Source of the DNA: Chloroflexota bacterium
GTDB taxonomy: Bacteria > Chloroflexota > Anaerolineae > Anaerolineales > Villigracilaceae
Reading direction: 5' to 3'
DNA length: 61,710 nt
Assembly (NCBI GenBank): GCA_013152325.1
Contig: JAADGN010000052.1
Location: forward strand, 1 to 61,710
Made by a program: the position numbers and the translations under genes. Shown one piece after another: positions 7,862 through 16,834 of this stretch (the stretch's first letter is position 1; each line of letters begins with the position of its first letter). A model generated the notes under the pieces. It saw nothing but the letters and a program-made list of their open reading frames with translations, was not told the origin of the DNA and made no database searches.

Positions 7862-8764
7862 TCAGTCGTGAGTCGCCAGACGCTGGTCGCGGTTTTTCCA
7901 GTTTACCACAACGATGCTCGAAATGATCAACGCCGCGCCGACGAGCAGCTGCCAGGAGAGGGTCTCGTCGAGGAAGAACACGCCCAGGATCACGCCGCCC
8001 AGCGGGAAGATGTACGTCACCATCGTGGTGCGCGTCGGGCCAATTTCGTGTAGCAGATAATACCACATGATGAGCGCCAGGCCGGAGCCGAGCACGCCCA
8101 GCCACAGGACCGCGACCCAGGTCAGCGGCAGGACGGGGAGTTTCATCGGGCGCACCGAAAGCGGCGCGATGATCCACATGGCGAGCGTGGCGCTGATAAG
8201 CGGCGCCGCGCCGCGCACCAGTCCGGCGATGTGCTGCGTCTTCTTGCGGGCGTAGACGGAACTGGCCGCGTAGAACATGGCCGCCAAAATGACGGCCGCC
8301 TGCCCCAGCACGGAGGCGTGTGAGGCTGTCGCCAGGTCTTTGCTCAACAGGACGCCCACGCCGCCAAAGCCCAGCATCAGGCCGGTCACTTTTCGGACGT
8401 TCATGCGGTCATCGCGCAGGAAGAGATGGGCGATGAGCATGGTGAAGAGCGGCGCGGTGGCGTTCAGGATGGCCGCGACCGCCGAGTCGATGGAAGTCTC
8501 GCCCCACGAGATGAGCAAAAAGGGGGCGGTGATGCCGGTCAGTCCGAGCAGGGACAGCGTGAACCAGGATGCCCGGTCACGCGGCCAGTCCACGCGCAGG
8601 TAGAGCGTGATTCCGCCCGCGGCCAGCAGTCCGATCAGCACGCGCAGGGCCACCAGCGTGAAAGGGTTGATCTCGCGCACTGCGATCTTGATCCATAAAA
8701 AAGAGGCGCTCCAGACGGCGCCGAGGGTGATGAAGATGATCCAGTCTTTGGTTTTCAAGAACAT
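7862..8764 (-). CDS. EamA family (DMT) transporter
   Basis: A 300-residue membrane protein with ten predicted transmembrane segments arranged as two EamA repeats (about residues 8-140 and 150-290). It begins MFLKTKDWIIFITLGAVWSA. Members of the drug/metabolite transporter superfamily export amino acids, nucleobases or other metabolites; substrate cannot be assigned here. It is the first gene of a minus-strand string with era and the lysoplasmalogenase gene. Confidence 0.9.
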   Translation of the reverse strand: MFLKTKDWIIFITLGAVWSASFLWIKIAVREINPFTLVALRVLIGLLAAGGITLYLRVDWPRDRASWFTLSLLGLTGITAPFLLISWGETSIDSAVAAILNATAPLFTMLIAHLFLRDDRMNVRKVTGLMLGFGGVGVLLSKDLATASHASVLGQAAVILAAMFYAASSVYARKKTQHIAGLVRGAAPLISATLAMWIIAPLSVRPMKLPVLPLTWVAVLWLGVLGSGLALIMWYYLLHEIGPTRTTMVTYIFPLGGVILGVFFLDETLSWQLLVGAALIISSIVVVNWKNRDQRLATHD

Positions 8765-8976
8765 TTCCTTTTTGGCGAAGTTGCCGTGAGTCTATCACAA
8801 AATCAGTCCAGGCAAGTAGGGCGCGCCTCCGAAGCAGGGCGTTTGATCCTGGAACAGTGGCCGGCTGAATTTGGGTTCGTTTGGCATACTTTAAATATGA
8901 CAAATGCCACCAACGAATTCAACCCAATTCGAGTATATTTAGGTTAATCAACTTCAAGATTTTGGGAGAAAATCAG

Positions 8977-9471
8977 ATGACCTCAACCATTGACAACCTG
9001 AAAGAAGCTTTTGCCGGCGAGAGCCAGGCATTTCAAAAATATACGGCCTTCGCTGAAAAAGCGGAGAGAGAAGGATTCACCCACATCGCCCGCTTGTTCC
9101 GCCTGACCGCCCAGGCCGAGCAGCTCCACGCTGCCGGACACTTGAAGGCGCTGGACAGTATCGGCTCGACCGCCGACAACCTGCAGGCCGCCATCGATGG
9201 CGAGACTTACGAATTCAAAGAAATGTACCCGCCCATGTTGGAGCAGGCCGAAAGCGAAGGCCACAAGGCCAAACGCATGTTCGGGTACGCCGTCAAGGCC
9301 GAGGCAGTTCACGCCAAACTGTATGCCCGGGCCCTCGAAGTGGTCAAAACCGGCAAAGACCTGGACGTGGACTTTTACCTGTGTCCCGTCTGCGGCTATA
9401 TCGAGTTCGGGCAGGCCCCGGAAAAATGCCCGATCTGCGGCGTCAAAGGCGAGAAGTTCATCAAGGGCTAA
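8977..9471 (+). CDS. rbr: Rubrerythrin
   Basis: A 164-residue cytoplasmic peroxide-scavenging protein. The four-helix di-iron domain holds Glu14, Glu48 and His51, Glu76, and Glu109 and His112 as likely iron ligands. The C-terminal rubredoxin-like domain has two CxxC pairs, Cys136/Cys139 and Cys151/Cys154. It reduces hydrogen peroxide and is typical of anaerobes and microaerophiles. Start at 8977 follows GGGAGAAAATCAG; an upstream in-frame ATG at 8881 would add 32 unrelated residues. The gene has its own intrinsic terminator at 9494-9525 and sits alone on the plus strand. Confidence 0.95.
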   Translation: MTSTIDNLKEAFAGESQAFQKYTAFAEKAEREGFTHIARLFRLTAQAEQLHAAGHLKALDSIGSTADNLQAAIDGETYEFKEMYPPMLEQAESEGHKAKRMFGYAVKAEAVHAKLYARALEVVKTGKDLDVDFYLCPVCGYIEFGQAPEKCPICGVKGEKFIKG

Positions 9472-9493
9472 AACGCCATCCACCCAAAGCAGG

Positions 9494-9525
9494 AACTCCG
9501 CTGGATTTGCCAGCGGAGTTTTTCT
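9494..9525 (+). terminator. Intrinsic terminator after rubrerythrin
   Basis: AACTCCGCTGG (9494-9504) pairs exactly with CCAGCGGAGTT (9510-9520), loop ATTTG, followed by a T-run at 9519-9523. Confidence 0.95.
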
Positions 9526-9556
9526 GTCTCTGACACGCCCCGGATCATGGCAGGAT

Positions 9557-10213
9557 TCACAGCTTCGCAAGCAGCTCCTCGAGTGACAATTCTGCCAGCG
9601 ACCGCAACCGCAGGTTTTCGCCTTCGAACGTCAATTGTGCGGTAAGTGGATTGGGGACCGCGACGACGAATATCCCCGCCGCCCGGGCCGCTTTGACCCC
9701 GTTGGGCGAATCTTCGAAGACGACCGCCTCGTCCGCGCGGACGTTGAGCCTGCTGAGGGCCAACAAAAACAGTTCCGGCGAGGGCTTGGTGCGGCTCACA
9801 TCGTCGGAACAGACGACCGTCTCGAAGCGGTCGAAGAGGCCGAGCCGCGTCAAATGCGCGTCCACCCACTCGTGCGGCGAACTGGAGGCGACCGCCAGCT
9901 TCATGCCGAGACGCCGCGCCTCGTCGAGGATTTCCGTCACGCCGGGCAGGATCGGATTCCGTTCGATCAGGGCGTCGGCCTGTCGCCGCCAACGGTCGCG
10001 GATGCTTTGACGGTCGAGGCTGCGGCCGGTAAGACGCTCCAAATCGGCGACCGGGTCGAAGGTCGCCGCGTCGGAGCCGCCGATGATCTGTCCCCAGGAT
10101 TCGATGGACAATTCACAGCCAAACTCGGCGTACAGTTTCTGGAGGACGTCGAATTCGGGCGTCTCGGTATCCAGTATCAGGCCGTCGAAGTCGAAAATCA
10201 AGGCTTTGAGCAC
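9557..10213 (-). CDS. HAD superfamily phosphatase (beta-phosphoglucomutase-like)
   Basis: A 218-residue enzyme. HAD motif I is FDFDGLILDTE near the N-terminus with both aspartates, motif II is VASSSPHEW near residue 108, motif III is the lysine of SRTKPSPELF, and motif IV is VFEDSPNGVKAA. A helical cap lies between motifs I and II, as in subfamily IA. It may dephosphorylate a sugar phosphate or act as a mutase; substrate unknown. I use the GTG at 10213 because GGAGAAC precedes it and the protein then begins just before motif I. Confidence 0.85.
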   Translation of the reverse strand: MLKALIFDFDGLILDTETPEFDVLQKLYAEFGCELSIESWGQIIGGSDAATFDPVADLERLTGRSLDRQSIRDRWRRQADALIERNPILPGVTEILDEARRLGMKLAVASSSPHEWVDAHLTRLGLFDRFETVVCSDDVSRTKPSPELFLLALSRLNVRADEAVVFEDSPNGVKAARAAGIFVVAVPNPLTAQLTFEGENLRLRSLAELSLEELLAKL

Positions 10214-10232
10214 AAGTTCTCCATAACAAGAA

Positions 10233-10263
10233 GTGGGGCGCACTTTTTTAAAGTGCGTCCCAC
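10233..10263 (-). terminator. Hairpin downstream of nuoN, probable end of the nuo operon
   Basis: GTGGGGCGCACTT (10233-10245) pairs with AAGTGCGTCCCAC (10251-10263) with one wobble and loop TTTTA. It lies 23 bases past the nuoN stop. On the minus strand it is followed by TTCTTGTT, a weak T-rich tail. It also sits just upstream of the HAD gene. Confidence 0.65.
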
Positions 10264-10286
10264 AGATTATCTGGCAAGAACGCTTT

Positions 10287-11738
10287 CTAGAACAGTTTCA
10301 TCACCGCTTGCGAGGCCCATTCGAAGACGAACGATGGGACGAAGCTCAAGACGACTGTGGCAAGCGCCATCCCCGCCCAGGTCAGATTGAGCCAGGGTTC
10401 GGAGGTCGCCTCCGGTTCGCCATCACGCATGTACATGATGACGACCACTCGCAGGTAGTAGTAAGCCGAGACAAGCGAGGTCAGCACACCGATGATCGCC
10501 AGCCCATAGAAGCCGCCCGCGATCACGGCGCGGAAGAGGTAGAACTTGCCGACCAGGCCGAGCGTGGGCGGGATGCCGGTGAGGGAGAGCATGAAGATGG
10601 TCATCGCGGCAGCCAGGCCCGGATACTTGCGTCCCAGCCCGGCGTAATCGTCCAGGTTCAAGCCTTTGCCCTCAGCCTTTTCAAGCGCAATGACCACACC
10701 CCACGAACCAAAGTTGGTCAGCACGTAGGACACCAGGTAGAACAGCCCCGCCGCGATGGAAATCGGCGCAACGTCCGGATTGCCGAACGGGACGAAAGCC
10801 ATCAGGATATACCCGGCGTGGGCAATGCTGGAGTAGGCCAGCATGCGCTTGATGTTGGTCTGCGAAACGGCAATCAGGTTGCCAACGATCATCGTCAACG
10901 CGGCCAGCACCCACAGGACGGGCGTCAGGTCCGCTGCCAACGAGGGGAAGGCGGTCGAGAAGACGCGCAGCAACGCCGCGAAACCGGCGATCTTGGCGCC
11001 CGCGGCCATGAAAGCCGTCACGGAAGTCGGCGCGCCCTGATAGACGTCCGGCGTCCACATGTGGAAAGGAACGGCAGCCACCTTGAAGGAAAACCCGACC
11101 AGGATGAGCGCCGAGCCGATCAACATCAGCATCGTGTTCGCCGTGCCGGCCGAGACGGCTGCCGCAATACCGGAGAGGGCCGTCGTCTGGGTCGCGCCGA
11201 AGACCAACGCGATACCGTAGACCACGAACCCGGACGAAAATGCGCCCAGCAAAAAGTACTTGAGGCCCGCTTCCTCCGATTCGGCCTGCGGATGGGCAAA
11301 CGCGGCCAGCACATAAAGGGGAATGGACAGCAATTCCAGCGCCAAAAAGATCATGATCAGGTCGGCAGCCTGGGCCATCAGCAGCATGCCTGCAATGCTG
11401 AAGAGCAACAGCGTGTAGTACTCGCCGCGCTCTATGCCTAAGCGTTTGACATAGCCATACGCCAGGGCAACGCCCAGCAGGCCAGTGAAGAGCAGCAGGA
11501 GATTGACGAACACGGAGAAGCCATCCAGGACGACCATGCCGCTGAAGCCAACGCCGGTATGTCCGCTCTGCGTCAGGGTGATGCCCATGGCCGCAGCCAG
11601 TCCCACCGCGGCCAGCAAAGCCGTCAGGCCTTTGCGCCCTTTGGGGATGAACAAATCCACCAGCAGCAGGGCGGAAGCCCAGGCAACCAGCAGGATGATC
11701 GGTAAAATTGTGTAGAAATCGGCTTGCGTCATTAACAA
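10287..11738 (-). CDS. nuoN: NADH-quinone oxidoreductase subunit N
   Basis: A 483-residue antiporter-like subunit of the complex I membrane arm, with about 14 transmembrane helices. The proton-translocating core is visible as the lysine in FSFKVAAVPFHMWTPDVYQG, followed by the conserved QTNIKRMLAYSSIAHAGY. It contributes to proton pumping coupled to NADH oxidation. It is the last gene of the nuoA-N operon, separated from nuoM by a 94-base spacer that contains a palindromic element. Confidence 0.97.
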   Translation of the reverse strand: MLMTQADFYTILPIILLVAWASALLLVDLFIPKGRKGLTALLAAVGLAAAMGITLTQSGHTGVGFSGMVVLDGFSVFVNLLLLFTGLLGVALAYGYVKRLGIERGEYYTLLLFSIAGMLLMAQAADLIMIFLALELLSIPLYVLAAFAHPQAESEEAGLKYFLLGAFSSGFVVYGIALVFGATQTTALSGIAAAVSAGTANTMLMLIGSALILVGFSFKVAAVPFHMWTPDVYQGAPTSVTAFMAAGAKIAGFAALLRVFSTAFPSLAADLTPVLWVLAALTMIVGNLIAVSQTNIKRMLAYSSIAHAGYILMAFVPFGNPDVAPISIAAGLFYLVSYVLTNFGSWGVVIALEKAEGKGLNLDDYAGLGRKYPGLAAAMTIFMLSLTGIPPTLGLVGKFYLFRAVIAGGFYGLAIIGVLTSLVSAYYYLRVVVIMYMRDGEPEATSEPWLNLTWAGMALATVVLSFVPSFVFEWASQAVMKLF

Positions 11739-11748
11739 TCCTCTTCTT

Positions 11749-11823
11749 TGTCATTGCGGGGGGGCGCCCACTGCACTTGCGCGGGGCGCAAGTGTCGTCG
11801 CCTGAAGGCTCCTCACAATGACA
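11749..11823. repeat. REP/MITE-like palindromic element between nuoM and nuoN
   Basis: Outer arms TGTCATTG (11749-11756) and CAATGACA (11816-11823) are exact inverted repeats. Inside is a perfect 9-bp hairpin, CACTTGCGC and GCGCAAGTG around GGG (11774-11794). The nested structure resembles dispersed TGTCATTG-type palindromic repeats. Confidence 0.7.
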
Positions 11824-11832
11824 TTCGTATCG

Positions 11833-13350
11833 TTAGTGCATCGCCATCTGTAAAATGCCAACCAGTTTGTCCACGGCCGGGGCCATCAGCGTAAAGAAGG
11901 GCTTCGGGTAGAGGCCGATCCAGAAGATGAGTACCAGAAGCGGGACGATCGTGATGATCTCGCGCGCGTTGAGGTCGCGCAGTGCGTGTCCATGTTCTTT
12001 CACCGTTTCCACGATCGAGCCGGCAGGCCCCAGGAATATCTTCTGGAACATGTAGAGCATGTAGATGGCTGCCAGAATGACGCCCACGGCCGCGAGGCCC
12101 GCGTACCAGGGCGAACCGATCGCATTTGAACCGAACGCGCCGAGCAGGATCGTGAACTCACCTACAAAGCCATTCAGACCCGGCAGGCCCATCGAGGACA
12201 GCGTCACGATCAGCATCACCGAGCCGTAGACCGGCATAATCTTCCACAACCCGCCGTAGACATCGAAATCACGGGTATGCGTCTGTTCATAGATCATGCC
12301 GACCAAAAGGAACAACGCGCCGGTGCTCAAACCGTGGTTGATCATTTGCAGGATGCCGCCCTGAATACCCTGCGGATTGAGGGCAAAGAGGCCCAGCATC
12401 ACGAAGCCCAGGTGACTGACCGAGGAGTAAGCGACCAGTTTCTTGATATCCTGCTGGGAATAGGAGACCGCCGCGCCGTAGAGAATACCGATCACGGCCA
12501 GCAGGGCCATCGTCGGCGCGAACCTGACTGCGGCTTCGGGGAAGAGCGGCAGGTTGAAGCGCAAGAAGCCGTACGTCCCCATTTTCAGCAGGACGCCGGC
12601 CAGGATGACAGAGCCAGCCGTCGGCGCCTGAACGTGTGCGTCCGGCAGCCAGGAGTGCAGCGGCCACATCGGCACCTTGATGGCAAAAGCCATCGCGAAG
12701 GCCAGGAAAAGCCACGTCTGGACATGGACCGGAATACCACCAGCGGCAATCAGGTCGGGTACGGAGAAGGTTCCCTGGTTGATTCCCAGCCACAGGATGG
12801 CCAGCAGCATCAGGATCGAGCCGGCCATCGTATACAGGAAGAACTTGATGGCAGCGTAGATGCGTTGCGGGCCGCCCCAGATGCCAATCAGGAAGTACAT
12901 CGGCACGAGCGTGAATTCCCAGAAAACATAGAACAGGAACAAATCCTGCGCCAGGAAGACGCCCATCATGCCCACTTCGAGCATCAGGAAAAAGAGCATG
13001 AAATCTTTGACACGCTCTTCGATGGCCGTCCAGGTGGACAGGATCGAGATCGGGGTCAGGAAGCTGGTCAGCAAAACCAGCAGAATGCTCAACCCGTCCA
13101 CGCCCAGGTGGTAGGAGATATCCCAACCGGCAACCTGGATCCAGGGCAGTTTGATGACCAACTGCAGGTCAGGGTTAGATGCGTCGAACAGCGTCAGTAC
13201 CCAAAGAGAAATGCCAAAGGTGACCAGCGAGGTAATCAACGCCGTCCAGCGCAAGGCGTTCTTGCGCGCCGGATTGATAAAGAAGAGCACCAGCACACCC
13301 ACGAGCGGGAAGAAGGTGACCAAATTAAGGGGATGCAGCACAAAGTCCAT
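11833..13350 (-). CDS. nuoM: NADH-quinone oxidoreductase subunit M
   Basis: A 505-residue antiporter-like membrane-arm subunit, close to the 509 residues of the E. coli protein. Signatures include the glutamate-containing helix FLMLEVGMMGVFLAQD, the lysine helix AFAIKVPMWPLHSWLPDAH and the loop YSQQDIKKLVAYSSVSHLGF. About 14 transmembrane helices. It forms one of the three proton channels. It lies 26 bases after nuoL. Confidence 0.98.
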   Translation of the reverse strand: MDFVLHPLNLVTFFPLVGVLVLFFINPARKNALRWTALITSLVTFGISLWVLTLFDASNPDLQLVIKLPWIQVAGWDISYHLGVDGLSILLVLLTSFLTPISILSTWTAIEERVKDFMLFFLMLEVGMMGVFLAQDLFLFYVFWEFTLVPMYFLIGIWGGPQRIYAAIKFFLYTMAGSILMLLAILWLGINQGTFSVPDLIAAGGIPVHVQTWLFLAFAMAFAIKVPMWPLHSWLPDAHVQAPTAGSVILAGVLLKMGTYGFLRFNLPLFPEAAVRFAPTMALLAVIGILYGAAVSYSQQDIKKLVAYSSVSHLGFVMLGLFALNPQGIQGGILQMINHGLSTGALFLLVGMIYEQTHTRDFDVYGGLWKIMPVYGSVMLIVTLSSMGLPGLNGFVGEFTILLGAFGSNAIGSPWYAGLAAVGVILAAIYMLYMFQKIFLGPAGSIVETVKEHGHALRDLNAREIITIVPLLVLIFWIGLYPKPFFTLMAPAVDKLVGILQMAMH

Positions 13351-13376
13351 AGTCTGTCCTCGTTTTTATATTTCCC

Positions 13377-15464
13377 TTATTTGAAGAGAAGATAACCCAA
13401 AATCGTAACCACGCCCAGCAAAACCGAGAGCGCGTAACTACGTACGAAACCATTCTGTATACGCCGCAAGCTGGCCGAGGCCTGCTTGGTCTTGTTCGCC
13501 AGCCCATTGGCGATGGCATCGATAAAGCCCAGGTCAACCGGGTCGGCCAGGAAGCGGGTCAGGCCCTTGAATGCACGGAAGATAACCTGTTCATGCAGCC
13601 AATCGTGCCAAAACTTCCAGTCCAGCGTCTGCGCCAGGAAATAAGCCAGGTCGTTGTAACGGTCGATGAAGACGGCCTTGTAGCCCTCGTCCACGAACCA
13701 TTTGTTCTCCATGCCGGTGAAGATCGGGCCAAGCATCTTCTTCAGCGGATCGGGCTGACCCGCGGCCAGCGGCTTGCGTCCATAGAGCAGCCAGGAGATG
13801 AAGATCGCCAGCAGGGCCAGGGCCGTCGAAACGCCCGCGACCATGAAGCTGAATTCGCCGGCCTCAGCGCCTTCGATCGTATGCTCCAGCCAGCGCGTCA
13901 ACGTATACACGCCGGGCAGATTGAGCGCGCCGCCCAAAAGCGACAACGCTGCCAGCACCATCAACGGGACGGTCATCACAGGCGGACTCTCTTCAGCATG
14001 TTCGGCAACTTCGGTGCGCTCTTGGCCAAAGAAGACCATCCAGATCTGACGTCCCATATAGAAGGCGGTCAGGAAGGCCGCAATCGCCAACAACGTGTAC
14101 ACGCCGGGGAAGTGCAGCTTGGCGTCCAGCAGGATTTCGTCTTTCGACCAGAATCCCGCAAACGGGAAGATCCCGGCCAGCGCCAGCGTCCCGACCATAT
14201 AGAGCCAGAACGTGACCGGCATGCGTTTGCGCAGGTTGCCCATATTGCGCATATCGCCGGGGTCGAAGACTTCTTCGTCTCCGTCATGCTCCCCATGCCC
14301 GTGTGCGAGATGATGGTGTCCGCGCTCCATGCCCAGGATGATCGAGCCGGCCGAAAGGAAGAGCAGCGCCTTGAAAAAGGCATGCGTGACGAGATGGAAC
14401 ATCCCGGCCACAAATGCGCCCATGCCAACCGCCGCGACCATGAAGCCCAACTGACTGATCGTCGAGTAGGCCAGCACCTTTTTGATGTCGTATTGTCCGA
14501 CCGCGATCGTCGCAGCGAAGAGCGCGGTGACCGCGCCGACCATGGCGACAATATACTGGGCGCCGTGCACAGCCGAATACAGCGGAGCGGAGCGGGCGAC
14601 CAGATAGACGCCTGCTGTGACCATCGTCGCGGCATGGATCAGGGCCGAAACCGGCGTCGGGCCGGCCATCGCGTCCGGCAGCCAGACGTATAGCGGAACC
14701 TGGGCGGACTTCCCCGCCACGCCGATCAGCATAAAGAGCGTGATCGCCGTGATCACCGCCGCAGGCGCATGTTCGACCTGCGAAAAGACCGTGTCGAATT
14801 GCAGGCTGCCAAAAGCCCAAAACGTCGTGAAGATCGCCAGCAAGAAGCCAAAGTCGCCGACGCGATTGGCAATAAAAGCCTTTTTGCCCGCATCGGCATT
14901 GGCCGTGCTGGGTCGGGCCAGCGTATCCATGTCGTACCAGAAACCGATCAGCAGGAACGAACACAGACCGACGCCTTCCCAACCGACGAAGAGCATCAGG
15001 TACGAGTCGCCGCTGACCAGGATCATCATCATGGCGATGAACAGGTTCAGGAAAACGAAGAAACGGCGGAAACGTCCCACGTCATTTTTGAAACGTACAT
15101 CTTCGTGCATATAGCCGATGGCATAGATGTGGATCAGCGTCCCGACGCCGGAGACGACCAGCATCATCACCGCCGAGAGCGTATCCACGCGGAACGTCCA
15201 GTCCAACTGGAGGGTGCCGATGTGGATCCATTCGGCCAGGTAGACCGTCTGCGCATGACCTTGCACAGCCGACAACGAATACGCCAGCAAGACCGAGACG
15301 ACGAACGCCAATCCGGACGCAAGGCTGGCCACCGTGCCGATGGCTTTTTCGCTCATCCGCCTGCCGAAGATCAGGTTGATCAACAATCCAATGACCGGGA
15401 AGAAAACGATCCAGGGAACCAAATTGAAGAACAAGCCGGGGTTTGCAGCTTCGCTCAATATCAT
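13377..15464 (-). CDS. nuoL: NADH-quinone oxidoreductase subunit L
   Basis: A 695-residue distal membrane-arm subunit, longer than the 613 residues of E. coli NuoL. The antiporter core has LLIGFWYD, then the lysine helix GKSAQVPLYVWLPDAMAGPT and GQYDIKKVLAYSTISQLGFM. A His/Asp/Glu-rich insertion (GHHHLAHGHGEHDGDEE, near residue 383) interrupts a loop and may bind metal, although loops of this kind vary freely. The C-terminal part carries the long lateral helix and a final transmembrane segment. It starts 4 bases after the nuoK stop. Confidence 0.97.
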   Translation of the reverse strand: MILSEAANPGLFFNLVPWIVFFPVIGLLINLIFGRRMSEKAIGTVASLASGLAFVVSVLLAYSLSAVQGHAQTVYLAEWIHIGTLQLDWTFRVDTLSAVMMLVVSGVGTLIHIYAIGYMHEDVRFKNDVGRFRRFFVFLNLFIAMMMILVSGDSYLMLFVGWEGVGLCSFLLIGFWYDMDTLARPSTANADAGKKAFIANRVGDFGFLLAIFTTFWAFGSLQFDTVFSQVEHAPAAVITAITLFMLIGVAGKSAQVPLYVWLPDAMAGPTPVSALIHAATMVTAGVYLVARSAPLYSAVHGAQYIVAMVGAVTALFAATIAVGQYDIKKVLAYSTISQLGFMVAAVGMGAFVAGMFHLVTHAFFKALLFLSAGSIILGMERGHHHLAHGHGEHDGDEEVFDPGDMRNMGNLRKRMPVTFWLYMVGTLALAGIFPFAGFWSKDEILLDAKLHFPGVYTLLAIAAFLTAFYMGRQIWMVFFGQERTEVAEHAEESPPVMTVPLMVLAALSLLGGALNLPGVYTLTRWLEHTIEGAEAGEFSFMVAGVSTALALLAIFISWLLYGRKPLAAGQPDPLKKMLGPIFTGMENKWFVDEGYKAVFIDRYNDLAYFLAQTLDWKFWHDWLHEQVIFRAFKGLTRFLADPVDLGFIDAIANGLANKTKQASASLRRIQNGFVRSYALSVLLGVVTILGYLLFK

Positions 15465-15468
15465 AGGC

Positions 15469-15771
15469 TTATCCTTTCAGGTTGTTCAATTGATCGACGT
15501 CGATGCTGTGTTTGGTGCGGAAGATGGCAACGATCAACGCCAGGCCGACCGCCACTTCCGCGGCAGCAACCGTCATCACGAAGAAGACGAATATCTGTCC
15601 GCTCAACACCTCGTACACGCTGGCAAAAGCCACAAAAGCGACGTTGGCGGCGTTCAGCATCAACTCGACCGACATGAAAATGATCAGCGCGTTGCGACGG
15701 ATGAGCACGCCCAGCGCGCCGATAGTGAACAGGACAGCGGAAAGCGTTAGATAATACGAAACAGGAACCAT
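15469..15771 (-). CDS. nuoK: NADH-quinone oxidoreductase subunit K
   Basis: A 100-residue subunit, the same length as in E. coli, with three transmembrane helices. The conserved membrane glutamates are in [14 protein letters not shown] and in [16 protein letters not shown]. These take part in proton translocation near the quinone site. It begins one base after the nuoJ stop. Confidence 0.97.
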   Translation of the reverse strand: MVPVSYYLTLSAVLFTIGALGVLIRRNALIIFMSVELMLNAANVAFVAFASVYEVLSGQIFVFFVMTVAAAEVAVGLALIVAIFRTKHSIDVDQLNNLKG

Positions 15772-15772
15772 G

Positions 15773-16297
15773 CTATCCCTGCCCTCCTTTCTGTTTTTTC
15801 GTCAGGACAATGGCTCCCACCATCGCCACCAGCAGCAAAATGGAAGTGACTTCGAACGGAAGCAGATACTGGTTGAACAACATGGTGCCGATGGCTTGCG
15901 GGCTGCCAAACTCGGCGTTTGGTGCGCCAATCCCGCCCGCGGCCGTCTGCCGGATGAAAAGCAAATAGACAGACTCGAGAGCCAAAATCAGCGCCAGCGT
16001 GACCGCCAACGGCTTCTGCCAGGGCAAAACCTTGCTCTCTGGCAAAGCGTCTGCGCCAAGCAGCATGATGACAAACAGGAACAGCACCATGATCGCGCCG
16101 GCGTAGACCGTCACCTGCGTGATGGCAATAAATGGCGCTGCCAGGAGCAGATAGAAGACCGCCACTGTCGCGAAATTCAGCACCAGGAACAGCGCCGAAT
16201 AAACCGCGTTGCGGCTCAGCAGCATGCCCAGCGCGGTCGTAATGGCGACAAGGGCAACGATGAAAAAGAGAATTAGATCAACTGTCATATAAGGCAC
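15773..16297 (-). CDS. nuoJ: NADH-quinone oxidoreductase subunit J
   Basis: A 174-residue subunit with five transmembrane helices. The third helix contains the conserved tyrosine/glycine stretch [23 protein letters not shown], whose pi-bulge helps link quinone reduction to proton movement. It lies 33 bases after nuoI. Confidence 0.96.
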   Translation of the reverse strand: MPYMTVDLILFFIVALVAITTALGMLLSRNAVYSALFLVLNFATVAVFYLLLAAPFIAITQVTVYAGAIMVLFLFVIMLLGADALPESKVLPWQKPLAVTLALILALESVYLLFIRQTAAGGIGAPNAEFGSPQAIGTMLFNQYLLPFEVTSILLLVAMVGAIVLTKKQKGGQG

Positions 16298-16330
16298 CTT
16301 TTCAGTGGCCGGTTTCCGGTAAACTGACCA

Positions 16331-16834
16331 CTAATCCGTCGGATCCTTCATCTCCGGCACGGAGCGGGTATACAGACCTGGCTTGGTCCTTTGCGGCGTG
16401 AGTTCTGCGCCCGACGTAACCGGCACAAGCAGCCTGTCTTTGGTATAGATGGCTTCATATCGGTCGCCAAACGAGAGTTCATATTGGTCGCCCAACACAA
16501 TTGCCTCGGTCGGGCAGGAGTCCTCGCAGAAGCCGCAGTAGATGCAGCGCAGCATGTTGATCTCGTATGTGCTGGCGTAGCGTTCGCCGGGCGAATAGCG
16601 CTCCTCGTCCGTGTTCTCCGATGCTTCGACAAAGATCGCGTTCGCCGGACAGGCCGCCGCGCACAGGGCACAACCAATGCACTTCTCCAAACCGTTGTCA
16701 TAACGCCTCAGTTCGTGACGTCCGCGAAAGCGGGGCCGTACCGGGCGCTTTTCCTCCGGGTACTGGATCGTGACCGGCTTTTCGAGCATCATCTTAAACG
16801 TGGTCTTCAGGCCACGCAATAACTCAACGAGCAT
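16331..16834 (-). CDS. nuoI: NADH-quinone oxidoreductase subunit I (2x 4Fe-4S)
   Basis: A 167-residue ferredoxin-like subunit of the peripheral arm. Two complete cluster motifs are present, CIGCALCAAACP near residue 56 and CIYCGFCEDSCP near residue 97. They bind clusters N6a and N6b, which pass electrons toward N2 in NuoB. The N-terminal helix anchors it to the membrane arm. It overlaps the end of nuoH by 11 bases. Confidence 0.98.
   Translation of the reverse strand: MLVELLRGLKTTFKMMLEKPVTIQYPEEKRPVRPRFRGRHELRRYDNGLEKCIGCALCAAACPANAIFVEASENTDEERYSPGERYASTYEINMLRCIYCGFCEDSCPTEAIVLGDQYELSFGDRYEAIYTKDRLLVPVTSGAELTPQRTKPGLYTRSVPEMKDPTD

Noticed and set aside
8881-8976. An N-terminal extension of rubrerythrin starting at 8881
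   Set aside because: The extra 32 residues match nothing in the family and the ATG at 8977 has a good ribosome site.
10233-11441. A 402-codon open frame on the plus strand
   Set aside because: Antisense to nuoN; the His/Gln/Arg/Asp-rich translation is typical of the reverse of a membrane protein gene.
13989-14340. Possible frameshift or inserted domain in nuoL at the His-rich loop
   Set aside because: The frame is continuous on both sides and the conserved antiporter motifs are in register; it looks like an ordinary loop expansion.
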